Source: Polluticaenibacter yanchengensis
GTDB taxonomy: Bacteria; Bacteroidota; Bacteroidia; Chitinophagales; Chitinophagaceae
Reading direction: 5' to 3'
Assembly (NCBI GenBank): GCA_027854065.1
Contig: JAQGEF010000009.1
Span: 1 to 64,000 of the forward strand
Length of the DNA: 64,000 nucleotides
The translations under genes were made by a program, and so were the position numbers. Each line of letters starts with the position of its first letter. The first letter of the stretch is position 1. The notes below the pieces were generated by a model. That model was not told the DNA's origin, made no database searches, and was given only the letters and a program-made list of their open reading frames with translations. This document shows positions 44,027 to 53,162 of this stretch, one piece after another.

Positions 44027-44073
44027 ACTAACGCTGCCTGCTAATAATAAAAAGCAGCTTTCTTTTTTATAAT

Positions 44074-44240
44074 GGGCTATCATCATTTGTAGCCCATGCA
44101 ACGCCAGTTCTGCGTGCTTAGGGCTACGCTACGCTCGGTGTATTTTTGCAGGAAATGTTCAGGAGTAATTTGCCTCATGCCATCCTGCAAAAAATACACT
44201 GGCTCGTGCCTCGCCACCCACGCATGCAGCAGCCTTTGGA
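44074..44240 (+). repeat. Dispersed GC-rich hairpin element, copy R5, with AT-rich palindromic insert
   Basis: Begins GGGCTATCATCATTTG and has GTGCTTAGGGCTACGCTACGC and CTCGGTG. In place of the short GTGC/GCAC hairpin there is a 16-17 bp inverted repeat (44138-44153 / 44183-44199, TATTTTTGCAGGA type) with a 29-nt loop. CTGGCTCGTGCCTCGCC and GCATGCAGCAGCC follow. GTACTGCTATTAAACA then follows at 44246-44261. It lies between converging genes, 50 bp from an inverted copy (R6). Confidence 0.7.
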
Positions 44241-44290
44241 CTTAAGTACTGCTATTAAACAAATAAAAATACTCGCAACTTAAAATTAAA

Positions 44291-44437
44291 AGCCGGATAG
44301 AAATACCATTGATGAAGGGCAGCAGGATGCGTGGGCAGGCGAGGCACGAGCCTGGTGCGACGCCAGGAGCACGGAGCATAGCGAACCCCTAAGCAGCCTG
44401 AACAAATGCCTGTAGCAGAAATACTGTTGATTGCCCC
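44291..44437 (-). repeat. Dispersed GC-rich hairpin element, copy R6
   Basis: Minus strand: GGGGCAATCAACAGTA, then GGCTGCTTAGGGGTTCGC, GTGCTCCTGGCGTCGCAC (hairpin), AGGCTCGTGCCTCGCC and CACGCATCCTGCTGCCC. Opposite orientation to R5, forming a head-to-head pair. Confidence 0.7.
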
Positions 44438-44458
44438 AATAAAAAACATAAAAATAAA

Positions 44459-44480
44459 ACCCCGCATTTTCATGCAGGGC
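44459..44480 (-). terminator. Terminator of the EnvC-like gene
   Basis: Minus strand CCCTGCAT / ATGCGGGG stem (one G-T pair), 4-nt loop, followed by TTTTATTTTT. Confidence 0.75.
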
Positions 44481-44500
44481 TTCTATAAATCTTATTCTTA

Positions 44501-45958
44501 TTAACGGCTTTTTATCCACTGTTCCGGGTTAAGAGTGCCTCTGTCCGTATCTATTTGTAAAGTAACCTGGCCTTTACCAAGACCTTCACTGGCGGCACGA
44601 CCTAATACCTGCCCTCGGGAGATCTTCTGACCTTCGCGAACCGTCACTCCGGTGAGATTACCATAGGTAATGAAATATTTACCCTGTTTTATACAAACAA
44701 TTTCCATATTTCCAATAGAACTTATGAACTTAACCTCTCCCGAAGAAATTGATTTTACGGCATCGCCAATATTGGTTTCTATGCCAATACCGTCACTTGG
44801 AATGACCACTTTATCAATAATGTTATTTCCGAATTTAATAACAATCAATCCTTTATCTACCGGCCAGGGTAAATTACCCTTATTACGTTCAAAGTCTTCT
44901 GACTCAAGAATCACGTCCGGCGCATTTTCAAGTACACTGTTCGGCCTGGTATTGGTTTTAGGCGCAGTGGCGGCAGGTTTTACAATCGTAGCCGGTTCCT
45001 GTTTTGGCGGTTCTGCTTTGGCTACCGGTGGTGTAGTGGTTACAGGCGGCTGAGTAGTCGTTCCCGTATTATTTTTGGCTGCCTCCGCTTTTTCAGCAGC
45101 AATTCTATCACGCTCTGCTTTTTGAGCAGCGGCACGCTCGGCCGCAATTCTGTCCTGCTCAGCTTTTCTGATCGCTGCCGCTTCCGCTTCTTTTCTTTTA
45201 CGCTCCTGTTCCGCTTTTATTTTAGCAGCTGCAATTTCCTGCTGGATCATTTTTTGAATGGTCTGCTGCACTTTTTTACGCTCCGCTTCCTTCTTATTGG
45301 CAAATGCCACTAATTCCTTTTCCTGACCGCGAATGTTGGTCATTACTTTATCCTTCTCTTTCTTAGAAGTTTCCAGTTCTGCCATATGCACTTTTTGCTC
45401 AGCCAGTGCATCCGTCTTTTTTTGACGTTTGTCCTTCAAAGAATTCAGTTTACCCTGCAGGGCATCCTGGGCCCTTAAAATATCTTCAGATTTTTTCTCA
45501 CGATAGCCACGATAGGTTTTCAAATATTGCATGCGACGCAAGGCGTCACCGAAATTTTCACTTGAAAACAAAAAGTTCAGTAAATCGAAACTCGTCCGGT
45601 TTTTATACGCGTAGATAATGCTTTGCGCATATTGTTCCTTTAAAATATCGATCTCCGACTTTAAAGTATCAATGTCTCTGTATGTTTTTATAATATCTTT
45701 TTCAACATAATAAACCTCTCCCTTGATATTGGTGATCATAGAGTTTCTTAAGTTGATATCTTTTTCTATTACCCGTAATTCACCTAAAACGGTCGTTTTA
45801 CCTTCACGCGTCGTTTTAAGTTGCGCTTTCGTATCTTCAATCTCCTTTAACAATTGCTCTCTTTTACGTTGCAGCTCTTCCTTTGTCTGGGCATGTATAT
45901 GTACCGTAACAAAAAAAGCGGCAGTAAAGAGCACAAGTATTTGTTTGAGTTTTTGCAT
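44501..45958 (-). CDS. EnvC-like murein hydrolase activator (coiled coil plus degenerate LytM domain)
   Basis: 485 residues. The signal peptide ends HAQ (about 24). A long coiled coil follows (about 27-300, QRKREQLLKEIEDTKAQLKTT, then repeated A/E/K/R-rich heptads). A Thr/Pro-rich linker precedes a C-terminal LytM fold (VKSISSGEVKFISSIGNMEIVCIKQGKYFITYGNL ... GQVTLQIDTDRGTLNPEQWI). The HxxxD and HxH zinc ligands of active M23 peptidases are absent: the last motif reads LQID. As in E. coli EnvC it would activate amidases at the septum instead of cutting peptidoglycan. Downstream of dut and the DUF4292 gene. Confidence 0.85.
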   Translation of the reverse strand: MQKLKQILVLFTAAFFVTVHIHAQTKEELQRKREQLLKEIEDTKAQLKTTREGKTTVLGELRVIEKDINLRNSMITNIKGEVYYVEKDIIKTYRDIDTLKSEIDILKEQYAQSIIYAYKNRTSFDLLNFLFSSENFGDALRRMQYLKTYRGYREKKSEDILRAQDALQGKLNSLKDKRQKKTDALAEQKVHMAELETSKKEKDKVMTNIRGQEKELVAFANKKEAERKKVQQTIQKMIQQEIAAAKIKAEQERKRKEAEAAAIRKAEQDRIAAERAAAQKAERDRIAAEKAEAAKNNTGTTTQPPVTTTPPVAKAEPPKQEPATIVKPAATAPKTNTRPNSVLENAPDVILESEDFERNKGNLPWPVDKGLIVIKFGNNIIDKVVIPSDGIGIETNIGDAVKSISSGEVKFISSIGNMEIVCIKQGKYFITYGNLTGVTVREGQKISRGQVLGRAASEGLGKGQVTLQIDTDRGTLNPEQWIKSR

Positions 45959-46064
45959 GTAATTGTATTTTTTACAGATACCAAAAGTTGATAAAAAATT
46001 TATAACGACTTAAAATCAATTATATTTCATCAAACATTTAATAATTTGCTACTATAACAAACTA

Positions 46065-46904
46065 TTAAGGGATTAACTTATAGTTTTTTGGTACAATAAA
46101 AGGAAAAGTTTGCGGCTCGTTAAATGTATTTTGCTTAAAATCCAGCTTCACGCTTATTTTAGATTTCTCACTTACATTAATCTCTCTTTTAGCGCTAAAC
46201 ATAATTGAATCCGGTAATGCCTGGTAATTATCGTATGTAATATCGCAGGTACGGCTCCTGGTATCTATTACATCATCTAATTTCATATTTGCAATGAGAT
46301 TGTTAGCTTTATTAATAGCAATCAATGATTTAAAAAACACTGTTTTACCCACTGCATGCAAATATTTTTCCCCATACCTTACAGAAGAAAATGTTTCCGG
46401 CAAAAATACCGGGTTACCTATCAGCAAATCCTGGAGCGTATAAAAATCAACCGGTAACTGTATCAGTTCCTGCAAATATTCCATTGACTTGTAAGAGATT
46501 TCCTTATCAAGTTTATTCATGATAGATACAGAATCCGGTTTTACCAGTATCCTGAAACCTTCTATAGATAATGCGCCGGTTAATGACAGCCATATAATAC
46601 TATCCTTTTGCATCCTTATATGCAGCGTCGCATCTGTTTTTTTGCCTTTACCATCTATAAAATCCACTTTGGCTTTACCATTAAAAAAGCGGAAATCAAT
46701 TTTTGTAGCAGCCACTTTATTGTGAATTTCCTGGTTAATGGTCATAGAGTCTGCACCATCGCTGGGATTCGGTAACACAATAACTTTGGCTGTATCCGCT
46801 GTATTTACCGCATTCTGTATTTTTTTTACTGGACGGCAGGATGTGGCGAACATGGCTGCTGAAACAACGCCAATTAATACACTTTTTATAAAATAATTTG
46901 TCAA
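46065..46904 (-). CDS. DUF4292 lipoprotein
   Basis: 279 residues. The lipoprotein signal ends at Cys23 (AAMFATSC). A LolA/LolB-like beta-sheet pattern follows (FFNGKAKVDFIDGKGKKTDATLHIRMQKDSIIWLSLTGALSIEGFRILVKPDSVSIMNKLDKEISYKSMEYL). DUF4292 proteins are widespread in Bacteroidota, and a lipoprotein or lipid carrier role is guessed from the fold only. It is 21 bp downstream of dut and 106 bp upstream of the EnvC-like gene, an order conserved in the phylum from memory. Confidence 0.85.
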   Translation of the reverse strand: MTNYFIKSVLIGVVSAAMFATSCRPVKKIQNAVNTADTAKVIVLPNPSDGADSMTINQEIHNKVAATKIDFRFFNGKAKVDFIDGKGKKTDATLHIRMQKDSIIWLSLTGALSIEGFRILVKPDSVSIMNKLDKEISYKSMEYLQELIQLPVDFYTLQDLLIGNPVFLPETFSSVRYGEKYLHAVGKTVFFKSLIAINKANNLIANMKLDDVIDTRSRTCDITYDNYQALPDSIMFSAKREINVSEKSKISVKLDFKQNTFNEPQTFPFIVPKNYKLIP

Positions 46905-46925
46905 AACGCTTCTTTTAATACTTAA

Positions 46926-47360
46926 TTATTGCTTACCCGTATGGCCGAAACCACCTGCACCTCTTTCAGAAGCAGATAATTCATCCTGGCTTACCCATTC
47001 TAATTTACCAACCTCCTGCAATACCATCTGCGCAATTCTATCACCATCATTAATAGTTTGTGGTTCATTGCTTAAATTAACCAAAATCACTTTTATCTCC
47101 CCGCGGTAATCGCTGTCAATCGTACCTGGCGTATTTAAACAGGTCAGGCCCTGTTTAGCTGCCAATCCACTTCTCGGGCGAATCTGGATTTCCCAGCCAT
47201 CAGGAATCTCAAGGAAAAGACCAGTTGGCACTAGTACCCTTTCCAAACTTTTAAGTGTAATGCTTTCCGCAATGTTTGCGCGTATATCTAAACCGGAAGC
47301 GCCTGTAGTGGCATAAGCCGGCAATGGATGTTTCGATGTATTTTTTATACCTACCTGCAT
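46926..47360 (-). CDS. dut: dUTP diphosphatase
   Basis: Hydrolyses dUTP to dUMP, keeping uracil out of DNA. The 144 residues form the trimeric type. Motifs: ASGLDIRA (1), [11 protein letters not shown] (2), [19 protein letters not shown] (3, with the catalytic Asp), GDRIAQMVL (4) and [12 protein letters not shown] (5, the flexible C-terminal arm). First gene of the dut-DUF4292 pair. Confidence 0.97.
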   Translation of the reverse strand: MQVGIKNTSKHPLPAYATTGASGLDIRANIAESITLKSLERVLVPTGLFLEIPDGWEIQIRPRSGLAAKQGLTCLNTPGTIDSDYRGEIKVILVNLSNEPQTINDGDRIAQMVLQEVGKLEWVSQDELSASERGAGGFGHTGKQ

Positions 47361-47495
47361 ATTTGCAATGTTAGTTTATTTAGCTTTTTTTACCGGCTTT
47401 TTAATCATAAAATTTTAATAAGCCTGAAAATTGAGAAGGAAACCTATTAACCGGCAAACCTGGATTTACCACGCATCAAAACCTCAATCATCAAT

Positions 47496-48314
47496 TTAGC
47501 TTTCGATATTCTCAATATCTTTTTCGTCAAATATTTTTTTAGACTTTTGTTGCTTACCTCTTAACCGGATGTTCAACATTTCCACAGTTAAGCTGAAAGC
47601 CAGACAAGAATAAATAATGCTTTTGCTGATATGTTGATGTATACCCTCAGCAACAAGTAAAACGCCGATCACCACTAAAAAGCTCAAAGCCAGCATTTGT
47701 AAACTTGGATGTTTATTAATAACCCTGCTGATAGCACCGGCAAAAAGCATCATCGCTCCTATTGCAATAATCACCGCAATGATCATTATTAACACATCAT
47801 CCACCAGCCCTACAGCGGTTAAAATAGAATCCAGTGAGAAAACAAGATCAATAACAATTATTTGAAGGATAATACCTATGATATTATTGGCCACTTTTTT
47901 AGCAGTACTTTCATGGTGCGCTTCACCCACCTCACGCATTTTAGAATTTATTTCCAGGGTACTTTTCACTATTAAAAACAATCCGCCTGCTAACAGGATA
48001 ATATCTTTCCAACTCAGGCCTAATGGCTCATCGTTATTGATCGGTGCCAGAAAAGATAATTCTACAACGGTTTCTTTAAGCCCGATGATCCAGTTAATCA
48101 TTAATAGCAGCGCCACTCTGAACACCATGGCAAATAACAGCCCTATATTTCTTGCTCTTTTTTGTTGATTTTCAGGTAGTTTATTAGAAATAATAGATAT
48201 AAATATGATATTATCCACCCCTAAAACAATTTCCAAAAAAATAAGGGTAAGTAAACTCACCCAAATGCTGGGTTGCGAAAAATCCGGTATGTGAAGTTCA
48301 GTCAGCCAATTCAT
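47496..48314 (-). CDS. TerC-family integral membrane protein, paralogue 1
   Basis: 272 residues, about seven membrane segments. Acidic TerC motifs FLEIVLGVDNIIFISII (membrane 1) and IDLVFSLDSILTAVGLV (membrane 5) carry the conserved Asp residues thought to bind metal. TerC proteins are linked to tellurite resistance and to manganese export or metal loading of exported proteins. No tellurite genes are nearby. A second TerC protein of the Alx subtype is at 54257. Confidence 0.9.
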   Translation of the reverse strand: MNWLTELHIPDFSQPSIWVSLLTLIFLEIVLGVDNIIFISIISNKLPENQQKRARNIGLLFAMVFRVALLLMINWIIGLKETVVELSFLAPINNDEPLGLSWKDIILLAGGLFLIVKSTLEINSKMREVGEAHHESTAKKVANNIIGIILQIIVIDLVFSLDSILTAVGLVDDVLIMIIAVIIAIGAMMLFAGAISRVINKHPSLQMLALSFLVVIGVLLVAEGIHQHISKSIIYSCLAFSLTVEMLNIRLRGKQQKSKKIFDEKDIENIES

Positions 48315-48351
48315 AATAACAGGTATTTAATTTTATTTATGTGAATATAAA

Positions 48352-49293
48352 TTATTTCCACATGACATAACATTTTGCCAGTACAGGCAAAACAATCATT
48401 CCCCACCAGGCGCCATACCAATCTGTAATCCCGGTTAGTACACCGCAAAAAATAATTAAATAAATAGGGTAAAGAATTAATAACAAGGCAAAAAGAATAC
48501 TATCATAAAAGACACTTCCCGCCGTTTTCTTCTTTGCAAAACTTTGCAGCGGCAAATAGAGTGGCGCGTGTAATACTGCCCCCAGCAGTGCCGGTACCGC
48601 TAACAAAACTTTTGCCGCCATCGTTGTTTTCAACGGCTTATAATCATATGCTTTATTATCGGAAAGCTCCAGCAGTTGCTTCGTCGTTTCCGCATTAATG
48701 GCATTTATACCGGCCGCCGCACTGGCACTGCTGTCCTGTATCGTTTTATCAAAAGGTTGGCCAAACCTGATATCTATCGTTTTACCAAAAGTTTTGTAGG
48801 AAGAATATTCCAACCATACAGGAATTACTTTTACATCCACATTGTCATTCCAGCAGGACTGCATAATCCTGGGACCTCCTTTCTTTAAAGGCAACAGGAG
48901 TTCTTTTTGATTTTCACACAAGCCCTCCACAAAAATCAACAATGTTTCATTACTTTTAAGTACCTCTATACTTTTTTCCTGGGATTCATCATTTAAAAAA
49001 AGCTTGTCTTTACCATCCCTGATCCTGTACATAGGAATCATTTTCAGCTGGTGCAGAATGCTTCTTATTTTCGGATTTTTAAAGACATCCCCCCTTGTTA
49101 TAAACCATGTACCCTGTTGCATCTGGCTACCAACCAGCATGGCATCAAACAAAGCATTAGGATGATTCACTGCCAATACAGTTGGCCCGGTTACTTTTAA
49201 ATGCTCTTTATTAAAAATTCTTATCTTTTTCGTAAATAATGGTAAAGCAATATTTACCCATATTTTCACAATAAAATATAACATATGCGGCAA
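48352..49293 (-). CDS. 1-acyl-glycerol-3-phosphate acyltransferase-like protein (PlsC family)
   Basis: 313 residues. The catalytic HxxxxxD variant is NHPNALFD (His44, Asp50), with a later FVEGLCENQKE block in place of the usual EGTRS motif. One or two C-terminal membrane segments are present (about 235-300). Members attach acyl chains to lysophosphatidate in phospholipid synthesis. The variant second motif and long C-terminus suggest a side branch of the family, so the acceptor is uncertain. Confidence 0.82.
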   Translation of the reverse strand: MPHMLYFIVKIWVNIALPLFTKKIRIFNKEHLKVTGPTVLAVNHPNALFDAMLVGSQMQQGTWFITRGDVFKNPKIRSILHQLKMIPMYRIRDGKDKLFLNDESQEKSIEVLKSNETLLIFVEGLCENQKELLLPLKKGGPRIMQSCWNDNVDVKVIPVWLEYSSYKTFGKTIDIRFGQPFDKTIQDSSASAAAGINAINAETTKQLLELSDNKAYDYKPLKTTMAAKVLLAVPALLGAVLHAPLYLPLQSFAKKKTAGSVFYDSILFALLLILYPIYLIIFCGVLTGITDWYGAWWGMIVLPVLAKCYVMWK

Positions 49294-49461
49294 AAATATT
49301 CAAATTACGCAATCGTTAATTGAATCCTGAAGATAAATCCTATCCTGTTGACCAAATATTTGTCAATCTTTAGTAATACAACTCGTTAAATTCAATTTAT
49401 TCATTGCATAATTAGCTATTAATTTATACTTTCGAGATGCCGTTTTTTAAGGCAATGAGCA

Positions 49462-51324
49462 ATGAATTTAAATATTAAGTGGGTTCTAAGTTTTTTAATG
49501 CTGCTGACAGGTTTTGCTGTAAACGGGCAAAGTTTTAAAACAATAGCCAATCGCCTGGAAATGGCTATAAATGAAACGGTGGAAGTAGCATTTGAAGCAT
49601 CAAATGCCGATATCAGCAATGTGCGCGTACCCGACTTTACAGACTGGTCAATAGTTGGCGGCCCAATGCAAATGCAATCCTCCTCTAATATCAATGGCGT
49701 TTCCAGTACCACCATCAGTATCAAATACTACTTATCGCCTAAGAAAGCAGGCAAACTAACAGTACCCGGAGCCGGTGCATCCATAAACGGTAAACAGGTT
49801 ACAAGCAATACGGTGGTCATTAATGTTAGTTCAAAACCGGTAAAAGACCCTCAGCAATCTTCAATGTCCGTACAAAGCAGTCCGTTTGCAGGATTATTCG
49901 ACCAGGAGCTGGAACCCGTTCACGGAGACGATGACCTGGAGTTTTATTTAAATGAGAATGCCAACATCGATCAGATCATTAATAACAACGTTTTGGTAAA
50001 AGCCCGGCTGGACAAAAACGTGGGCTATATGGGAGAAGTTTTATTAATAGAATACAAACTTTACTCAAGGGTAATGATGGACGCTGAAGTCAAAAAATTC
50101 CCTATGTTTTCCGGTTTTTCCACCATTGATTTAATGGATGCGCATTACGGAAGTACCACTTATGAGATGCTTAACGGCAAAAGATACCGTGTACAAAGCA
50201 TCAGGAAACTGCAAATGTACCCGTTACAATCCGGCACTTTAACCATCGATCCATTGCAATTAAGTGCCAATTGCAACTTTATGTATAAGCATAACAGTAA
50301 ACTGGTAAAAGTAAACAGGACCATCAGCAGTCAGCCGGTATCCGTACAGGTACTACCTTTCCCCCCAGACTCCTCTATAAACAATTTTACAGGTGCGGTA
50401 GGGAATTTTGATCTGCAGGCGCAACCGGTGAACAAGACCATTAAAAGGCAGGAAGCAGTTAAGATTGTAGTAAAAGTTACAGGACAAGGCAACTGGTCGA
50501 TGGTACAGAAACCAGTTATCAACTGGCCGGAAGGGCTGGAAGTGTTCGAGCCAAAAATAGAAGAACGCCTCGATAGCCAGGCTGTTCCTATTCGTGGAGA
50601 GAAGTTTTTCATTTACACCATTTCTACCAATAAACCCGGTTTAATGCAACTACCGGAAGCAAAATTCACCTACTTTAACCCGGAATTAAAAAAATACGAA
50701 ACAAAAAACATTGCATTGCCCGCATTAAATGTAAGCAATGAAATAATGGTGAATGCCAACTTTGATAACCAGGGCAGCTTAGACCCCACCGATATTTTTA
50801 AATCTGTTATAAAATGGGGCGCACCCCTTGCAGCGATTATCCTGTTAGGATTTCTTCTATATAGAATGAAAAGCCATAAAGCCGAAAAAGCAATCGTTGT
50901 TCAGGATGCAGGTGCAGACAATGTTGAGGAGTCCGCAATAGTAAGCAATCATTTAAACAATGAAGAACCAGTGATTCCTCCATCTGAAAACCCGGGTAAT
51001 TATGAACAATATATGCCAAAAACGGAAGTTCCGTCCGGCGAAAATTCACTGTCGGAAACAGAAAAGATAAATGAAGCGTCAGAAACATTGAACGATGTAG
51101 ATGTAAATGCGCAGCTATACTTCCAGCAATTGAAAAGAGATATTCTCGCTTACCTGGAGGCAAAAAATATCCGGTTAAATGATGCCATACCGGAATCTGA
51201 CGTGAATAATGAACTGCAAAATCTGCTAAATACCTGCGATAAATACATTTATGCACCTTTTCAAACTTCGGTAAATGCAAAAGAGTGGAATGAAAAATGG
51301 CAGTTAATTAAGCAACAAATATAA
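49462..51324 (+). CDS. batD: BatD-family (oxygen tolerance) protein
   Basis: 620 residues. The signal peptide ends VNGQ (about 23). Large beta-sandwich periplasmic domains follow (ISIKYYLSPKKAGKLTVPGAG, LLIEYKLYSRV, GTLTIDPLQLSANCNF, FIYTISTNKPGLMQLP), with one membrane segment at about 448-466 (APLAAIILLGFLLYRM) and a cytoplasmic tail. BatD works with the BatA/BatB MoxR-linked system, but no bat or moxR gene is adjacent. This could be an orphan BatD paralogue. Confidence 0.85.
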   Translation: MNLNIKWVLSFLMLLTGFAVNGQSFKTIANRLEMAINETVEVAFEASNADISNVRVPDFTDWSIVGGPMQMQSSSNINGVSSTTISIKYYLSPKKAGKLTVPGAGASINGKQVTSNTVVINVSSKPVKDPQQSSMSVQSSPFAGLFDQELEPVHGDDDLEFYLNENANIDQIINNNVLVKARLDKNVGYMGEVLLIEYKLYSRVMMDAEVKKFPMFSGFSTIDLMDAHYGSTTYEMLNGKRYRVQSIRKLQMYPLQSGTLTIDPLQLSANCNFMYKHNSKLVKVNRTISSQPVSVQVLPFPPDSSINNFTGAVGNFDLQAQPVNKTIKRQEAVKIVVKVTGQGNWSMVQKPVINWPEGLEVFEPKIEERLDSQAVPIRGEKFFIYTISTNKPGLMQLPEAKFTYFNPELKKYETKNIALPALNVSNEIMVNANFDNQGSLDPTDIFKSVIKWGAPLAAIILLGFLLYRMKSHKAEKAIVVQDAGADNVEESAIVSNHLNNEEPVIPPSENPGNYEQYMPKTEVPSGENSLSETEKINEASETLNDVDVNAQLYFQQLKRDILAYLEAKNIRLNDAIPESDVNNELQNLLNTCDKYIYAPFQTSVNAKEWNEKWQLIKQQI

Positions 51325-51510
51325 GGTGAAGGAAAATATCGCTTTATACGTTGATGGGAACATAAATGTCATCAATTTTAAGGAATAGGAGCTGTAACAG
51401 GAGCCGCATAAAATCCGGGAAAAAAGTTTTCCAATTTTTTTTGATAAAACTGTAACTTTTATTTTCAACACCCGTTATACTATAAAACACACACAAGCGA
51501 AACAATTATA

Positions 51511-51999
51511 ATGACTGCCAACGAGTACAATATTTGTGTAAAAGAATACGCCGACAATGTTTACAGATTCATATATAAAAATATGCGTCATGTAGAAGAT
51601 GCGGAAGATGTTGTACAAACGGCATTCCAGAAAATGTGGGTGAATAAAGATGAGGTTGAATTTGAAAAAGCAAAATCTTATTTATTTACCATTGCTTACC
51701 GACAGATGATAGATAACCTGCGTAAAATTAAACGCATCCATCATAAGGAGGAAATGCCGGAAATGATCCTCGGCAGCACACAACAAAGCAACCCGTTTCT
51801 GAAAAAAGCATTAAATGAAGCGCTTAACACACTAACAGACACACAGCGACATTTAGTAATGCTGAAAGATTACGAAGGGTACAGCTACGCGGAAATTGCA
51901 GATATAATGGAACTGAGCGAAAGCCAGGTAAAAGTATACCTGCACCGCGCAAGAGCAATCCTGAGAAATTACCTGGTAAGCAAAGAAAATGTAGTATAA
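51511..51999 (+). CDS. ECF-type RNA polymerase sigma factor
   Basis: 162 residues with region 2 (FIYKNMRHVEDAEDVVQTAFQKMW, about 20-43; SYLFTIAYRQMIDNLRK) and region 4 (LTDTQRHLVMLKDYEGYSYAEIADIMELSESQVKVYLHRARAILR, about 110-154). First gene of a three-gene unit with a membrane protein and a barrel, 23 and 39 bp apart, so an envelope-responsive regulon is likely. Confidence 0.93.
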   Translation: MTANEYNICVKEYADNVYRFIYKNMRHVEDAEDVVQTAFQKMWVNKDEVEFEKAKSYLFTIAYRQMIDNLRKIKRIHHKEEMPEMILGSTQQSNPFLKKALNEALNTLTDTQRHLVMLKDYEGYSYAEIADIMELSESQVKVYLHRARAILRNYLVSKENVV

Positions 52000-52022
52000 C
52001 CACAAAAATTAAACGTACAAAA

Positions 52023-53123
52023 ATGATAAACCGTTCAAACTATAGCGACTATTTTATGCTGTATGCAGATGGAGAGCTGGATGCCCTTCAGATGCAAATA
52101 GTAGAAGCATTTGTTGCTGAGAACAATGATTTGAGCGCGGAGTTCGATTTGTACCTTGAAACGAAGATCACCCCGGACGAACACATAAGCATGCCAGATA
52201 AAAGCATGCTCCTGAAACCGGAGATCTGGGACACAGAAAACCTGACAGAAGAACAATCCGCTTTATTAAGTTTTGCAGACAGTGAGGGCAGTAAACCCCA
52301 TACTACAAACTTAAATATTGAGGCTGAATGGTCCCTGCTGCAAAAAACATTACTGCCCGCCGAAGTAGTAGCAATGCCTCATAAAGAAAAATTGTATAGA
52401 AAAGAAAGCCAAAGAAAACCGATTTTTATACTCTACGCAAAACGCATCGCAGTTGCTGCCGCCTTTTTATTGGCAGGAATGTTCCTGGTAGAAAAAATGA
52501 CTACCAATGAGACGATTTCCACACCAGAAAGCATTGCTTCTGTAACTGAGACGCCTGAAAAACCAAAAGAGACTCCCGTTACAACAAATGTACCGGCAAC
52601 AAATACCAATGCGGATAAAGACCCCGAAATAACACCGGTTAATAACGTTCCGGGAAAAACAGTACCGGTATTAGCACAGAATACAGCAACTGATCATCAG
52701 CAAAAACCGGCTGAATTAAGTACCGGCACCACAAATGCAGGGAAAAAGACAGAATACCAGGATAACATTGTTAATCCTGACCATAACGATGCCATTACAA
52801 ATGTTGCAAGTATGCGTCAGTCAAATGAATCGGTGATCCAGGTTAAAAACCAGGCACCCACTCAAAATATCCTGCAGTTAAAAACCAACGCTGTCGATAC
52901 TAAAGAAATCGAACTGAAAGTAAATCCGGCCAATACTTACACAGCAAACGTTGTAACAGAAGTAAAAGATGAAGCAGCAGTAGCTGAAGACGAAGCTGAG
53001 TATATATATATTGTGGGCTCTAAAGTGAAAAAACAAAAATTCCGTGGTATTGCACGTACAATAAACAGGGGAATCGATAAAATAGTCAATCCAACCAAAC
53101 GACAAGCAAACGTAAACGAATAG
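52023..53123 (+). CDS. Single-pass membrane protein, probable anti-sigma factor
   Basis: 366 residues. The N-terminal part (NYSDYFMLYADGELDALQMQIVEAFVAENNDL) resembles the short anti-sigma N-terminal helix pair, then comes one membrane segment at about 140-157 (RIAVAAAFLLAGMFLVEKM). The rest is a low-complexity Thr/Asn/Pro-rich periplasmic region ending in a basic stretch (KVKKQKFRGIARTINRGIDKIVNP). No zinc-binding motif is seen. The role is inferred from position after the sigma gene and before an outer membrane barrel gene. Confidence 0.6.
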   Translation: MINRSNYSDYFMLYADGELDALQMQIVEAFVAENNDLSAEFDLYLETKITPDEHISMPDKSMLLKPEIWDTENLTEEQSALLSFADSEGSKPHTTNLNIEAEWSLLQKTLLPAEVVAMPHKEKLYRKESQRKPIFILYAKRIAVAAAFLLAGMFLVEKMTTNETISTPESIASVTETPEKPKETPVTTNVPATNTNADKDPEITPVNNVPGKTVPVLAQNTATDHQQKPAELSTGTTNAGKKTEYQDNIVNPDHNDAITNVASMRQSNESVIQVKNQAPTQNILQLKTNAVDTKEIELKVNPANTYTANVVTEVKDEAAVAEDEAEYIYIVGSKVKKQKFRGIARTINRGIDKIVNPTKRQANVNE

Positions 53124-53162
53124 TATTTAAAATAGATTACAAACAATTTTCAACACACATTT

